A DNA stretch of 64,000 bases, from assembly GCF_051401765.1 (NCBI RefSeq), contig NW_027480548.1, positions 310,001-374,000 on the forward strand. Direction: 5' to 3'. The stretch's first letter is position 1; each line of letters opens with the position of its first letter. The notes below the pieces were generated by a model. That model worked only from the letters and a program-made list of their open reading frames with translations. It made no database searches and was not told where the DNA came from. Positions 26,331 to 40,600 of this stretch are shown one piece after another. Source of the DNA: Calliopsis andreniformis (lineage: Eukaryota; Arthropoda; Insecta; Hymenoptera; Andrenidae). The position numbers and the translations under genes were made by a program.

Positions 26331-28749
26331 CTATTGAGGATTGCGAATTGAGGATTGAGTGTTGGGGATTGAGGATTGAAGATTGAGTATTGAGGATTGA
26401 AGGTTGAGGATTGTGGATTGAGGATTGAGGATTGAGGCTTGAATATTGTGGATTGGGGACTGATTGTTGAGGGTTAAGTGATGAGAATTGATGTTTGTGG
26501 ATAGAGATTTGAAGATTGCAGGTTGAGTATTGAGTATTGAAAACTGTGAAATCATGGTATTCTATTGAGGATTGAGGATGGACCACTGACTGTTGAGGGC
26601 TGAGTGCTGAAGATTGAGGATTCAGGATTGAGGATTCAGGATTGAGGTTTGAGGACTGAGGATTGATGATTGAGGATTGAGGATTGAGGATTGAGGATTG
26701 AGGATTGAGGATTGAAGACTGAGGATCGGGTACTGATGATTGAACATTGAGGATTGAGGATTGAGGATTGAGGATTGAGGATTGAGAATTGAAGGTTGAA
26801 TATTGATGAATGACGACTGAGGATTGAGGATTGAAGGTCGTGGATTGAGGACGAGGACTGAGGGTTGAGTATTGATACTTGAGGCCTGAGGATTGAGGAT
26901 TGAGGATTGCGAATTGAGGATTGAGGATTTAAGATTGAGGATTGGGTATAGAGGATTGAAGATTGAGCATTGAGGATTGAGGACAGAGGATTGAGGATTG
27001 GAGATTGAGTATTGAGGATTGAAGATTGACGATTGAGGATTGAGGATTGAGGATTGAGGATTGAGAATTGAGAATTGAGGATTGAGGATTGAAGATTGAG
27101 GATTGGGTATTGAGGATTGACGAATGAGGATTGAGGATTGCGGATTGAGGATTGAAGATTGAGTATTGAGGATTGAAGATTGAGGATTGAGGATTGAGGA
27201 TTGAGGATTGGGGATTGAGGATTGCGAATTGAAGATTCAGTATTGAGGATTGAAGATTCAGAATTGAGGATGAGGATTGAACATTGAGTACTGAGTGTTG
27301 AGGGTTGAGTGATGAGAATTTATGTTTCTGGATAGAGATTTGAAGATTGCAGATTGAGTATTGAGTATTGAAAACTGTGAATTGAGGATATTCTATTGAG
27401 GATTGAGGATTGACAACAGAATGTTGAGGACTGAGGGCTGAAGATCGAGGATTCAGGATTGAGGATTCAGAATTGAGGTTTGAGGACTTAGGATTGAGGA
27501 TTGAAGATTGAGTATTGAGGATTGAAGATTGAGGATTGAGTATTGAGGATTGAGGATTGAGGATGAGGGCTGAGGGTTGAGGATTGAGGTTTGAGGACTA
27601 AGGACAGAGGATTGAGGATTGATAATTGAGGATTGAGGATTGAGGTTTGAAGATCGAGGATTGGGTATTGAGGATCGAAGAATGAGGATTGAGGATTGAA
27701 GATTGAGTACTGAGGATTGAAGATTAAGAGTGAGGATTGAGGATTGAGGACTGAGGATTGAGGATTGAGCATTGAAGGTTCAGTATTGAGGATAGAAGAT
27801 TGAGAATTGAGGATTGAGGGTTGAACATTGAGGACTGAGTGTTGAGGGTTGAGTGATGAGGATTGATGTTTGTGGATAGAGATTTGAAGATTGCAGATTG
27901 AGCATTGAGTACTGAAAACTGTGAATTGAGTATATTCTATTGAGGATTGAGGATTCACAACCGATTGTTGAGGACTGCGGGCTGAAGATTGAGGGCTCCG
28001 GATTGAGGATTCAGAATTGAAATTTGAGCACTGAGCATTGAGGATTGAAGATTGAGTATTTAGGATTGAAGATTGAGAATTGAGGATTGAGGATTGAGGA
28101 TTGAGGGTGAGGGCTGAGGGTTGAGGGTTGAGGTTTGAGGACTGAGGACTGAGGATTGAGGATTGAGAATTGAGGATTGAGGATCGAGGGTTGAAGATTG
28201 AGGATTGGGTATTGAGGATTGAAGAATGAGGATTGAGGATTGAGGATTGAGGATTGAGGATTGAATATTGAGTATTGTGGATTGAAGATTGATGATCGAG
28301 TATTGAGAATTGAGGATTGAGTATTGAGGATTGAGGATTGAAGATTGAGTATTGAGGAATGAAAGTTGAGGATTGTGGATTGAGGATTGAGGATTGAGGA
28401 TTGAATAGTGAGGATTGGGGACTGAGTGTTGAGGGCTGAATGATGAGAATTGATGTTTGTGCATAGAGATTTGAAGATTGCAGATTGAGTATTGAGTATT
28501 GAAAACTGTGAATTGATGATATTCTATTGAGGATTGAGGATTGACAACTGATTGTTGAGGACTGAGGGCTGAAGCTTGAGGATTCAGGATTGAGGATTCA
28601 GGATTGAGGCTTGAGGAGAGAGGACTGAGGATAGAGGATTGAGGAATGAGAATTGAGGATTGAGGATTGAGGAGTGAAGATTGAGGATTGGCTGTTGAGG
28701 ATTGAACATTGAGGATTGAGGATTGAGTATTGAGGATTGAGGATTGAAG
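26331..28749 (+). repeat. Heptamer region with marker order e-f-a-b
   Basis: Markers lie at 26558 (e), 27389 (f), 27933 (a) and 28520 (b). The f-a and a-b steps (544, 587) match 37488-38619 exactly, and the whole block corresponds to 36.25-38.6 kb. The e-f step is 831 here against 1,236 elsewhere, a loss of 405 bases, which is 58 heptamers with one six-base unit among them. Confidence 0.82.
27310..27456 (+). repeat. Marker block family f (representative copy)
   Basis: Diagnostic bases are GAATTTATGTTTCTGG early in the block, GAGGA before the core, and GACAACCGAATG after it (GACAACAGAATG in this first copy). Core positions: 27389, 37488, 41081, 45267, 48860, 59483. The next marker is an a at 544 bases in four of six copies; in the other two (41081, 59483) the following sequence has been exchanged. 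Confidence 0.88.
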
Positions 28750-31650
28750 GTTGAATATTGATGAATGAAGATTGAGGATTGAGGATTGAGGGTTGTGGAT
28801 TGAGAACGAGGACTGAGGGTTGAGCGTTGATGCCTGAGGTCTGAGGATTGAGGATTGAGGATTGCGAACTGAGGATTGAGGATTGAGGATTGAAGATTGA
28901 GGATTGGGTATTGAGGATTGAAGAATGAGGATTGAAGAGTGAGGATTGGGGATTGAGTATTGAGGATTGAGGATTGAGGATTGAAGATTGAGGATAGGGT
29001 ATTGAGGATTGAAGAATGATGATTGAGGATTGAGGATTGAGGATTGAGGATTGAATATTGAGTATTGAGGATTGAAGATAGGCTATTGAGGATTGCGAAT
29101 TGAGGATTGAGGGTTGGGGATTGAGGATTGAAGATTGAGTATTGAGGATTGAAGGTTGAGGATTGTGGATTGAGGATTGAGGCTTGAATATTGAGGATTG
29201 GGGACTGAGTGTTGAGGGTTGAGTGATGAGGATTGATGTTTGTGGATAGAGATTTGAAGATTGCAGGTTGAGTATTGAGTATTGAAATCTGTGAAATCAT
29301 GAAATTATATTAAGGATTGAGGATGGACCACTGATTGTTGAGGACTGAGGGCTGAAGATTGAGGATTCAGGATTGAGGATTCAGGATTGAGGTTTGAGGA
29401 CTGAGGATTGAGGATTGAGGACAGAGGATTGAGGATTGAAGATTGAGTATTGAGGATTGAAGATTGACGATTGAGGATTGCGGATTGAGGATTGAGGATT
29501 GAGGATTTAGAATTGAGGATTGAGGATTGAGGATTGAAGATTAAGATTGAGGATTGAGGATTGAGGAGTGAGGGTTGAGGATTGAGGATTGAAGATTGAG
29601 TATTGAGGATTGAAGATTGAGGATTGAGGATTGAGGATTGAGGATTGAGGATTGAAGATTGAGTACTGAGGATTGAAGATTAAGATTGAGGATTGAGGAT
29701 TGAGGACTGAGGATGGAGGATTGAGGATTGAAGGTTCAGTATTGGGGATTGAAGATTGAGTATTGAGGATTGAGGATTGAACATTGAGGACTGAGTGTTG
29801 AGGGTTGAGTGATGAGAATTGATGTTTGTGGATAGAGATTTGAAGATTGCATACTGAGTATTGAGTATTGAAAACTGTGAATTGAGTATATTCTATTGAG
29901 GATTGAGGATTGACAACTGATTGTTGAGGACTGAGGGCTGAAGATTGAGGGTTCCGGATTGAGGATTCAGAATTGACATTTGAGGATTGAGGATTGAGGA
30001 TTGAGGATTGAGGATTGAGGATTGGGGATTGAGGATTGAAGATTGAGTATTGAGGATTGAGGATTGAGGATTGAGGATTGAGGATTGAGGATTGAGGATT
30101 GAAGATTGAGTACTGAGGATTGAAGATTAAGATTGAGGATTGAGGATTGAGGACTGACGATTGAGGATTGAGGATTGAAGGTTCAGTATTGAGGATTGAA
30201 GATTGAGAATTGAGGATTGAGGATTGAACATTGAGGACTGAGTGTTGAGGGTTGAGTGATGAGGATTGATGTTTGTGGATAGAGATTTGAAGATTGCATA
30301 TTGAGTATTGAGTATTCAAAACTGTGAATTGAGTATATTCTATTGAGGATTGAGGATTGACAACTGATTGTTGAGGACTGAGGGCTGAAGATTGAGTGTT
30401 CCGGATTGAGGATTCAGAATTGAAATTTGAGGACTGAGCATTGAGGATTGAAGATTGAGTATTGAGGATTGAAGATTGAGAATTGACGATTGAGGATTCA
30501 GGATTGAGGATGAGGGCTGGGGGTTGAGGATTGAGGTTTGAGGACTGAGGACTGAGGATTGGGGATTGAGAATTGAGGATTGAGGATTGGGGGTTGAAGA
30601 TTGAGGATTGGGTATTGAGGATTGAAGAATGGGGATTGAGGATTGAGGATTGAGGATTGAGGATTGAAGATTGAGTATTGAGGATTGAAGATTGACGATC
30701 GAGGATTGAGAATTGAGGATTGAGTATTGAGGATTCAGGATTGAAGATTGAGTATTGAGGATTGAAGGTTGAGGATTGTGGATTGAGGATTGAGGTTTGA
30801 GGGTTGAATATTGAGGATTGGGGACTGAGTGTTGAGGGATGAATGATGAGAATTGATGTTTGTGGATAGAGATTTGACGATTGCAGATTGAGTATTGAGT
30901 ATTGAAAACTGTGAATTGATGATATTCTATTGAGGATTGAGGATTGACAACTGATTGTTGAGGACTGAGTGCTGAAGCTTGAGGATTCAGGATCGAGGAT
31001 TCAGGATTGAGGTTTGAGGAGAGAGGACTGAGGGTTGAGGATTGAGGATTGAGAATTGAGGATTGAGGATTGAGGATTGAAGATTGAGGATTGGCTGTTG
31101 AGGATTGAACATTGAGGATTGAGGATTGAGGATTGAGGATTGAGGATTGAAGGTTGAATATTGATGAATGGAGATTGAGGATTGAGGATTGAGGGTTGTG
31201 GATTGAGAGCGAGGACTGAGGGTTGAGTGTTGATGCCTGAGGTCCGAGGATTGAGGATTGAGGATTGCGAACTGATTATTGAGGATTGAGGATTGAGGAT
31301 TGAGGATTGAATATTGATTATTGAGGATTGAAGATTGACTATTGAGGGTTGCGAATTGAGGATTGAGGATTGAGGATTGAGGATTGAAGATTAAGATTGA
31401 GGACTGAGGATTGAGGATTGGGGATTGAGGATTGAGGATTGAAGATTGTGTATTGAGGATTGAAGATTGAGGATTGAGGATTGAGGATTGAGGATTGAGG
31501 ATTGAAGATTGAGTACTGAGGATTGAAGATTAAGAGTGAGGATTGAGGATTGAGGACTGAGGATTGAGGATTGAGGATTGAGGAATGAGAATTGAGGATT
31601 GAGGATTGAGGATTGAAGATTGAGGATTGGCTGTTGAGGATTGAACATTG
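28750..31650 (+). repeat. Higher-order repeat C, copy 1
   Basis: Markers lie at 29304 (eroded e), 29889 (a), 30336 (a) and 30923 (b). A second copy lies at about 53,285-56,180, offset 24,537 before and 24,530 after about 29,400; the 7-base change is one heptamer missing from the second copy. Both share private variants: GCGTTGATGCC near 28,824, the eroded e marker, and a TATTCAAAAC variant just before 30,336. The order a-a-b with spacings 447 and 587 is found in both. Confidence 0.88.
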
Positions 31651-33129
31651 AGGATTGTGGACTGAGGATTGAGGATTGAGGATTGAGGATTGAAGGTTCA
31701 ATATTGATGAATGAAGATTGAGGATTGAGGATTGAGGGTTGTGGATTGAGAACGAGGACTGAGGGTTGAGTGTTGATGCCTGAGGTCTGAGGATTGAGGA
31801 TTGAGGATTGCGAACTGAGGATTGAGGATTGAGGATTGAAGATTGAGGATTGGGTATTGAGGATTGAAGAATGAGGATTGAAGAATGAGGATTGGGGATT
31901 GAGTATTGAGGATTGAGAATTGAATATTGAGTATTGAGGATTGAATATTGAGGATTGAGGATTGAGGATTGAGGATTGAGGTTTGAGGATTGAAGATTGA
32001 GTATTGAGGATTGAAGATTGAGGATTGAGTATTGAGGACTGAGGATTGAGGATTGAGGATTGAGGATTGAAGATTGAGGATTGAGGATTGAGGATTGAGG
32101 ATTGAGGGTTGTGGATTGAGGACGAGGACTGAGGGTTGAATATTTATGATTGAGGTCTGAGGATTGAGGATTGAGGATTGAGGATTGAGAATTGAGGATT
32201 GAGGATTGAGGATTGAAGATTGAGGATTGGGTATTGAGGATTGAGGATTGAGGATTGAAGATTGAGGATAGGGTATTGAGGATTGAAGAATGATGATTGA
32301 GGATTGAAGAATGATGATTGAGGATTATGGATTGAGAATTGAGGATTGAATATTGAGTGTTGAGGATTGAAGATCGACTATTGAGGATTGCGGATTGAGG
32401 ATTGAGGGCTGGGGATTGAGGATTGAAGATTGAGTATTGAGGATTGAAGATTGAGGATTGTGGATTGAGGATTGAGGCTTGAATATTGAGGATTGGGGCT
32501 GAGTGTTGAGGGTTGAGTGATGAGGATTGATGTATGTGGATAGAGATTTGAAGATTGCAGGTTGAGTATTGAGTATTGAAAACTGTGAAATCATGATATT
32601 CTATTGAGGATTGAGGATGGACCACTGATTGTTGAGGTCTGATGGCTGAAGATTGAGGGTTCAGGATTGAGGATTCAGGATTGAGGTTTGAGGACTGAGG
32701 ATTGAGGATTGAGGATTGAGAATTGAGGATTGAGGATTGAGGATTGAAGATTGAGGATTGGCAGTTGAGGATTGAACATTGAGGATTGAGGATTGAGGAT
32801 TGAGGATTGAGGATTGAAGGTTGAATATTGATGAATGAAGATTGAGGATTGAGGATTGAGGGTTGTGGATTGAGAACGAGGACTGAGGGTTGAGTGTTGA
32901 TGCCTGAGGTCTGAGGATTGAGGATTGAGGATTGCGAACTGAGGATTGAGGATTGAGGATTGAAGATTGAGGATTGGGTATTGAGGATTGAAGAATGAGG
33001 ATTGGGGATTGAGAATTGAGGATTGAGGATCGAATATTGAGTATTGAGGATTGAATATTGAGGATTGAGGATTGAGGATTGAGGATTGAGGATTGAGGAT
33101 TGAAGACGGAGTATTGAGGATTGAAGATT
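31651..33129 (+). repeat. Heptamer region around the e marker at 32597
   Basis: Its central part (about 32,101-32,789) recurs at 63,312-64,000 with an offset of 31,211, including a six-base slip unit GCTGAG near 32,498 that is absent from other e modules. The e marker here has TCATGATATT rather than TCATGGTATT. The longest minus-strand open frame of the window (31,339-33,645, 768 codons) lies across this region and is explained by the heptamer. Confidence 0.8.
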
Positions 33130-34653
33130 GAGGATTGAGGATTGAGGATTGAGGATTGAGGATTGAGGATTGAGGATTGAAGATTGAGGATTGAGGATTG
33201 AGGATTGAGGATTGAGGGTTGTGAATTGAGGACGAGGACTGAGGGTTGAATATTTATGATTGAGGTCTGAGGATTGAGGATTGAGGATTGAGAATTGAGG
33301 ATTGAGGATTGAGGATTGAAGATTGGGGATTGGGAATTGAGGATTGAAGATTGAGGATTGGCTGTTGAGGATTGAACATTGAGGATTGAGGATTGAGGAT
33401 TGAGGATTGAGGATTGAAGGTTGAATATTGATGAATAAAGATTGAGGATTGAGGATTGAGAATTGAGGATTGAGGATTGAGGATTGAGGATTGAGGACTG
33501 AGCATTGACGATTGAGTATTGAAGGTTGAGGATTGATTACTGAGGATTGAGGATTGAGGATTGAGGATTGAGGATTGAGGATTGAGGATTGAAGATTCAG
33601 TATTGACGATTGAAGATTGAGAATTGAGTATTGAGGATTGAACATTGAGGACTGAGCGTTCAGGGTTGAGTGATGAGAATTGATGTTTCTGGATAGAGAT
33701 TTGAAGATTGCAGATTGAGTATTGAGTATTGAAAACTGTGGATTGAGGATATTCTATTGGGGATTGAGGATTGACAACTGATTGTTGAGGACTGAGGGCT
33801 GAGGATTGAGGATGCAGGATTGAGGATTCAGAATTGAGATTTGAGGACTGAGGATTGAGGATTGAATATTGAGTATTGAGGATTGAAGATTAAGGATTGA
33901 GGATTGAGGATTGAGGATTGAGGATTGAGGATTGAGGATTGAAGATTGAGGATTGAGGATTGAGGATTGAGGATTGAGGGTTGTGAATTGAGGACGAGGA
34001 CTGAGGGTTGAATATTTATGATTGAGGTCTGAGGATTGAGGATTGAGGATTGAGAATTGAGGATTGAGGATTGAGGATTGAAGATTGGGGATTGGGAATT
34101 GAGGATTGAAGATTGAGGATTGGCTGTTGAGGATTGAACATTGAGGATTGAGGATTGAGGATTGAGGATTGAGGATTGAAGGTTGAATATTGATGAATAA
34201 AGATTGAGGATTGAGGATTGAGAATTGAGGATTGAGGATTGAGGATTGAGGATTGAGGACTGAGCATTGACGATTGAGTATTGAAGGTTGAGGATTGATT
34301 ACTGAGGATTGAGGATTGAGGATTGAGGATTGAGGATTGAGGATTGAGGATTGAAGATTCAGTATTGACGATTGAAGATTGAGAATTGAGTATTGAGGAT
34401 TGAACATTGAGGACTGAGCGTTCAGGGTTGAGTGATGAGAATTGATGTTTCTGGATAGAGATTTGAAGATTGCAGATTGAGTATTGAGTATTGAAAACTG
34501 TGGATTGAGGATATTCTATTGGGGATTGAGGATTGACAACTGATTGTTGAGGACTGAGGGCTGAGGATTGAGGATGCAGGATTGAGGATTCAGAATTGAC
34601 ATTTGAGGACTGAGGATTGAGGATTGAATATTGAGTATTGAGGATTGAAGATT
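33130..34653 (+). repeat. 762-base tandem duplication carrying d markers
   Basis: Two copies, about 33,130-33,891 and 33,892-34,653, have d markers at 33750 and 34512 and a shared GTTGTGAATTG variant at about 33,218 and 33,980. 762 is 109 heptamers minus one base, matching one six-base unit (GACGAG) per copy. The pair recurs inside the second copy of the 7,779-base unit (markers 41529 and 42291). Confidence 0.88.
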
Positions 34654-37600
34654 AAGGATTGAGGATTGAGGATTGAGGATTGATAATGAGGGCTGAGGTT
34701 TGAGGATTGAGGTTTGATGACTGTGGACTGAGGATTGAGGGTTGAGAATTGAGGATTGAGGATTAAGGATTGAAGATTGAGGATTGGGTATTGAGGATTG
34801 AAGAATGAGGATTGAGGATTGAGGATTGAGGATTGAGGATTGAAGATTGAGGATTGGGTATTGAGGATTGAAGAATGAGGATTGAGGATTGAGGATTGAG
34901 GATTGAGGATTGAAGATTGGCGATCGAGGATTGAGAATTGAGGATTGAGTATTGAGGATTGAGGATTGAAGATTGAGTATTGAGGATTGAAGGTTGAGGA
35001 TTGTGGATTGAGGATTGAGGATTGAGGATTGAAAATTGAGGATTGGGGACTGAGTGTTGAGTGTTGAATGATGAGAATTGATGTTTGTGGATAGAGATTT
35101 GAAGATTGCAGATTGAGTATTTAGTATTGAAAACTGTGAATTGATGATATTCTATTGAGGATTGAGGATTGACAACTGATTGTTGAGGACTGAGGGCTGA
35201 AGCTTGAGGATTCTGGATTGAGGATTCAGGATTGAGGTTTGAGGAGAGAGGACTGAGGGTTGAGGGTTGAGGATTGAGAATTGAGGATTGAGGATTGAGG
35301 ATTGAAGATTGAGGATTGGCTGTTGAGGATTGAACATTGAGGATTGAGGATTGAGGATTGAGGATTGAGGATTGAAGGTTGAATATTGATGAATGAAGAT
35401 TGAGGATTGAGGATTGAGGGTTGTGGATTGAGAACGAGGACTGAGGGTTGAGTGTTGATGCCTGAGGTCTGAGGATTGAGGATTGAGGATTGCGAACTGA
35501 GGATTGAGGATTGAGGATTGAAGATTGAGGATTGGGTATTGAGGAATGAAGAATGAGGATTGAAGAATGAAGATTGGGGATTGAGTATTGAGGATTGAGG
35601 ATTGAATATTGAGTATTGAGGATTGAATATTGAGGATTGAGGATTGAGGATTGAGGATTGAGGATTGAAGATTGAGTATTGAGGAATGAAGATTGAGGAT
35701 TGAGGATTGAGGATTGAGGATTGAGTATTGAGGATTGACGATTGAAGATTGAGGATTGAGGATTGAGGGTTGAGGATTGAGGGTTGAGGATTGAGGACGA
35801 GGACTGAGGGTTGAATATTTATGTTTGATGTCTGAGGATTGAGGATTGAGGATTGAGAATTGAGGATTGAGGGTTGAGGATTGAAGATTGAGGATTGGGT
35901 ATTGAGGATTGAGGATTGAGGATTGAAGATTGAGGATAGGGTATTGAGGATTGAAGAATGATGATTGAGGATTGAGGATTGAGGATTGAGGATTGAATAT
36001 TGAGTATTGAGGATTGAAGATCGACTATTGAGAATTGCGAATTGAGGATTGAGGGTTGGGGATTGAGGATTGAAGATTGAGTATTGAGGATTGAAGGTTG
36101 AGGATTGTGGATTGAGGATTGAGGATTGAGGCTTGAATATTGTGGATTGGGGACTGATTGTTGAGGGTTAAGTGATGAGAATTGATGTTTGTGTATAGAG
36201 ACTTGAAGATTGCAGGTTGAGTATTGAGTATTGAAAACTGTGAAATCATGGTATTCTATTGAGGATTGAGGATGGACCACTGACTGTTGAGGGCTGAGTG
36301 CTGAAGATTGAGGATTCAGGATTGAGGATTCAGGATTGAGGTTTGAGGACTGAGGATTGATGATTGAGGATTGAGGATTGAGGATTGAGGATTGAGGATT
36401 GAAGACTGAGGAGCGGGTATTGATGATTGAACATTGAGGATTGAGGATTGAGGATTGAGGAGTGAGGATTGAGAATTGAAGGTTGAATATTGATGAATGA
36501 CGACTGAGGATTGAGGATTGAAGGTCGTGGATCGAGCACGAGGACTGAGGGTTGAGTATTGATACTTGAGGCCTGAGGATTGAGGATTGAGGATTGCGAA
36601 TTGAGGATTGAGGATTTAAGATTGAGGATTGGGTATTGAGGATTGAAGATTGAGCATTGAGGATTGAGGACAGAGGATTGAGGATTGGAGATTGAGTATT
36701 GAGGATTGAAGATTGACGATTGAGGATTGAGGATTGAGGATTGAGGATTGAGGATAGAGGATTGAGTATTGAGGATTGAAGATTGAGTATTGAGGATTGA
36801 AGATTGAGGATTGAGGATTGAGGATTCAGGATTGAGGATTGAAGATTGAGTACTGAAGATTGAAGATTGAGGATTGAGGATTGAGGATTGAGGATTGACG
36901 ATTGAGGATTGAAGATTGAGTATTGAGGATTGAAGACTGAGGATTGGGTATTGAGGTTTGAACATTGAGGATTGAGGATTGAGGATTGAGGAGTGAAGAT
37001 TGAGGATTGAGGATTGAGGATTGAGGATCGAGGATTGAGGATTGAAGATTGAATATTGATGATTAAAGATTGAGGGCTGAGGATCGAGGGTTGTGGATTG
37101 AGGACGAGGACTGAGTGTTGAATATTGATGTCTGAGGTCTGAGGATTGAGGATTGAGAATTGAGAATTGAGGATTGAGGATTGAAGATTGAGGATTGGGT
37201 ATTGAGGATTGACGAATGAGGATTGAGGATTGCGGATTGAGGATTGAAGATTGAGTATTGAGGATTGAAGATTGAGGATTGAGGATTGAGGATTGAGGAT
37301 TGAGGATTGGGGATTGAGGATTGCGAATTGAAGATTCAGTATTGAGGATTGAAGATTCAGAATTGAGGATGAGGATTGAACATTGAGTACTGAGTGTTGA
37401 GGGTTGAGTGATGAGAATTTATGTTTCTGGATAGAGATTTGAAGATTGCAGATTGAGTATTGAGTATTGAAAACTGTGAATTGAGGATATTCTATTGAGG
37501 ATTGAGGATTGACAACCGAATGTTGAGGACTGAGGGCTGAAGATCGAGGATTCAGGATTGAGGATTCAGAATTGAGGTTTGAGGACTTAGGATTGAGGAT

Positions 37601-40600
37601 TGAAGATTGAGTATTGAGGATTGAAGATTGAGGATTGAGTATTGAGGATTGAGGATTGAGGATGAGGGCTGAGGGTTGAGGATTGAGGTTTGAGGACTAA
37701 GGACAGAAGATTGAGGATTGATAATTGAGGATTGAGGATTGGGGATTGAAGATCGAGGATTGGGTATTGAGGATCGAAGAATGAGGATTGACGATTGAAG
37801 ATTGAGTACTGAGGATTGAAGATTAAGAGTGAGGATTGAGGATTGAGGACTGAGGATTGAGGATTGAGGATTGAAGGTTCAGTATTGAGGATAGAAGATT
37901 GAGAATTGAGGATTGAGGGTTGAACATTGAGGACTGAGTGTTGAGGGTTGAGTGATGAGAATTGATGTTTGTGGATAGAGATTTGAAGATTGCATACTGA
38001 GTATTGAGTATTGAAAACTGTGAATTGAGTATATTCTATTGAGGATTGAGGATTGACAACTGATTGTTGAGGACTGAGGGCTGAAGATTGAGTGTTCCGG
38101 ATTGAGGATTCAGAATTGAAATTTGAGGACTGAGCATTGAGGATTGAAGATTGAGTATTGAGGATTGAAGATTGAGAATTGACGATTGAGGATTCAGGAT
38201 TGAGGATGAGGGCTGAGGGTTGAGGATTGAGGTTTGAGGACTGAGGACTGAGGATTGAGGATTGAGAATTGAGGATTGAGGATTGGGGGTTGAAGATTGA
38301 GGATTGGGTATTGAGGATTGAAGAATGGGGATTGAGGATTGAGGATTGAGGATTGAGGATTGAAGATTGAGTATTGAGGATTGAAGATTGACGATCGAGG
38401 ATTGAGAATTGAGGATTGAGTATTGAGGATTCAGGATTGAAGATTGAGTATTGAGGATTGAAGGTTGAGGATTGTGGATTGAGGATTGAGGATTGAGGGT
38501 TGAATATTGAGGATTGGGGACTGAGTGTTGAGGGATGAATGATGAGAATTGATGTTTGTGGATAGAAATTTGACGATTGCAGATTGAGTATTGAGTATTG
38601 AAAACTGTGAATTGATGATATTCTATTGAGGATTGAGGATTGACAACTGATTGTTGAGGACTGAGTGCTCAAGCTTGAGGATTCAGGATCGACGATTCAG
38701 GATTGAGGTTTGAGGAGAGAGGACTGAGGGTTGAGGATTGAGGATTGAGAATTGAGGATTGAGGATTGAGGATTGAAGATTGAGGATTGGCTGTTGAGGA
38801 TTGAACATTGAGGATTGAGGATTGAGGATTGAGGATTGAGGATTGAAGGTTGAATATTGATGAATGGAGATTGAGGATTGAGGATTGAGGGTTGTGGATT
38901 GAGAGCGAGGACTGAGGGTTGAGTGTTGATGCCTGAGGTCCGAGCATTGAGGATTGAGGATTGCGAACTGATTATTGAGGATTGAGGATTGAGGATTGAG
39001 GATTGAATATTGATTATTGAGGATTGAAGATTGACTATTGAGGGTTGCGAATTGAGGATTGAGGATTGAGGATTGAGGATTGAAGACTAAGATTGAGGAC
39101 TGAGGATTGAGGATTGGGGATTGAGGATTGAGGATTGAAGATTGTGTATTGAGGATTGAAGATTGAGGATTGAGGATTGAGGAGTGAGGATTGAGGATTG
39201 AAGATTGAGTACTGAGGATTGAAGATAAAGAGTGAGGATTGAGGATTGAGGACTGAGGATTGAGGATTGAGGATTGAGGAATGAGAATTGAGGATTGAGG
39301 ATTGAGGATTGAAGATTGAGGATTGGCTGTTGAGGATTGAACATTGAGGATTGAGGATTGAGGATTGAAGGTTCAATATTGATGAATGAAGATTGAGGAT
39401 TGAGGATTGAGGGTTGTGGATTGAGAACGAGGACTGAGGGTTGAGTGTTGATGCCTGAGGTCTGAGGATTGAGGATTGAGGATTGCGAACTGAGGATTGA
39501 GGATTGAGGATTGAAGATTGAGGATTGGGTATTGAGGATTGAAGAATGAGGATTGAAGAATGAGGATTGGGGATTGAGTATTGAGGATTGAGAATTGAAT
39601 ATTGAGTATTGAGGATTGAATATTGAGGATTGAGGATTGAGGATTGAGGATTGAGGATTGAGGTTTGAGGATTGAAGATTGAGTATTGAGGATTGAAGAT
39701 TGAGGATTGAGTATTGAGGACTGAGGATTGAGGATTGAGGATTGAGGATTGAAGATTGAGGATTGAGGATTGAGGATTGAGGATTGAGGGTTGTGGATTG
39801 AGGACGAGGACTGAGGGTTGAATATTTATGATTGAGGTCTGAGGATTGAGGATTGAGGATTGAGAATTGAGGATTGAGGATTGAGGATTGAAGATTGAGG
39901 ATTGGGTATTGAGGATTGAGGATTGAGGATTGAAGATTGAGGATAGGGTATTGAGGATTGAAGAATGATGATTGAGGATTGAGGATTGAGGATTGACGAC
40001 TGAGGATTGGGTATTGAGGATTGAACATTGAGGATTGCGTGTTGAGGATTGAGGATTGAGTATTGAGGATTGAAGATTGAATATTAATGATTGATGATTG
40101 AGGATTGAGGATTGAGTGTTGTGGATTGAGGACGAGGTCTGAGGGTTGAGTATTGATGTTTGATGTCTGAGGATTGAATATTGAGGATTAAGGATTGAGG
40201 ATCGGGGATTGAGGATCTGGGATTGGAGATTGTTTATTGAGGACTGAAGATTGAGGATTGAGGATTGAGGATTGAGAATTGAGAATTGAGGGTGAGTACT
40301 GAGTGTTGTGGATTGATGTTTGAGGAACGAGGATTGAGGATTGAGGATAGGGGATTGAGTATTGAGGATTGAAGATTGAGTATTGAGGATTGAAGATTGA
40401 GGATTGAGGATTGAGGATTCAGGATTGAGGATTGAAGATTGAGTACTGAAGATTGAAGATTGAGGATTGAGGATTGAGGATTGAGGATTGACGATTGAGG
40501 ATTGAAGATTGAGTATTGAGGATTGAAGACTGAGGATTGGGTATTGAGGTTTGAACATTGAGGATTGAGGATTGAGGATTGAGGAGTGAAGATTGAGGAT

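Noticed and set aside
31339..33645. 768-codon minus-strand frame, the longest in the window
   Set aside because: It is the heptamer read as S-S-I-L-N-P-Q cycles. Other minus frames overlap it and read the same peptide, its start is a chance ATG within a GAACATT variant (read on the minus strand), and it crosses module boundaries. No domain, signal or membrane segment is visible.
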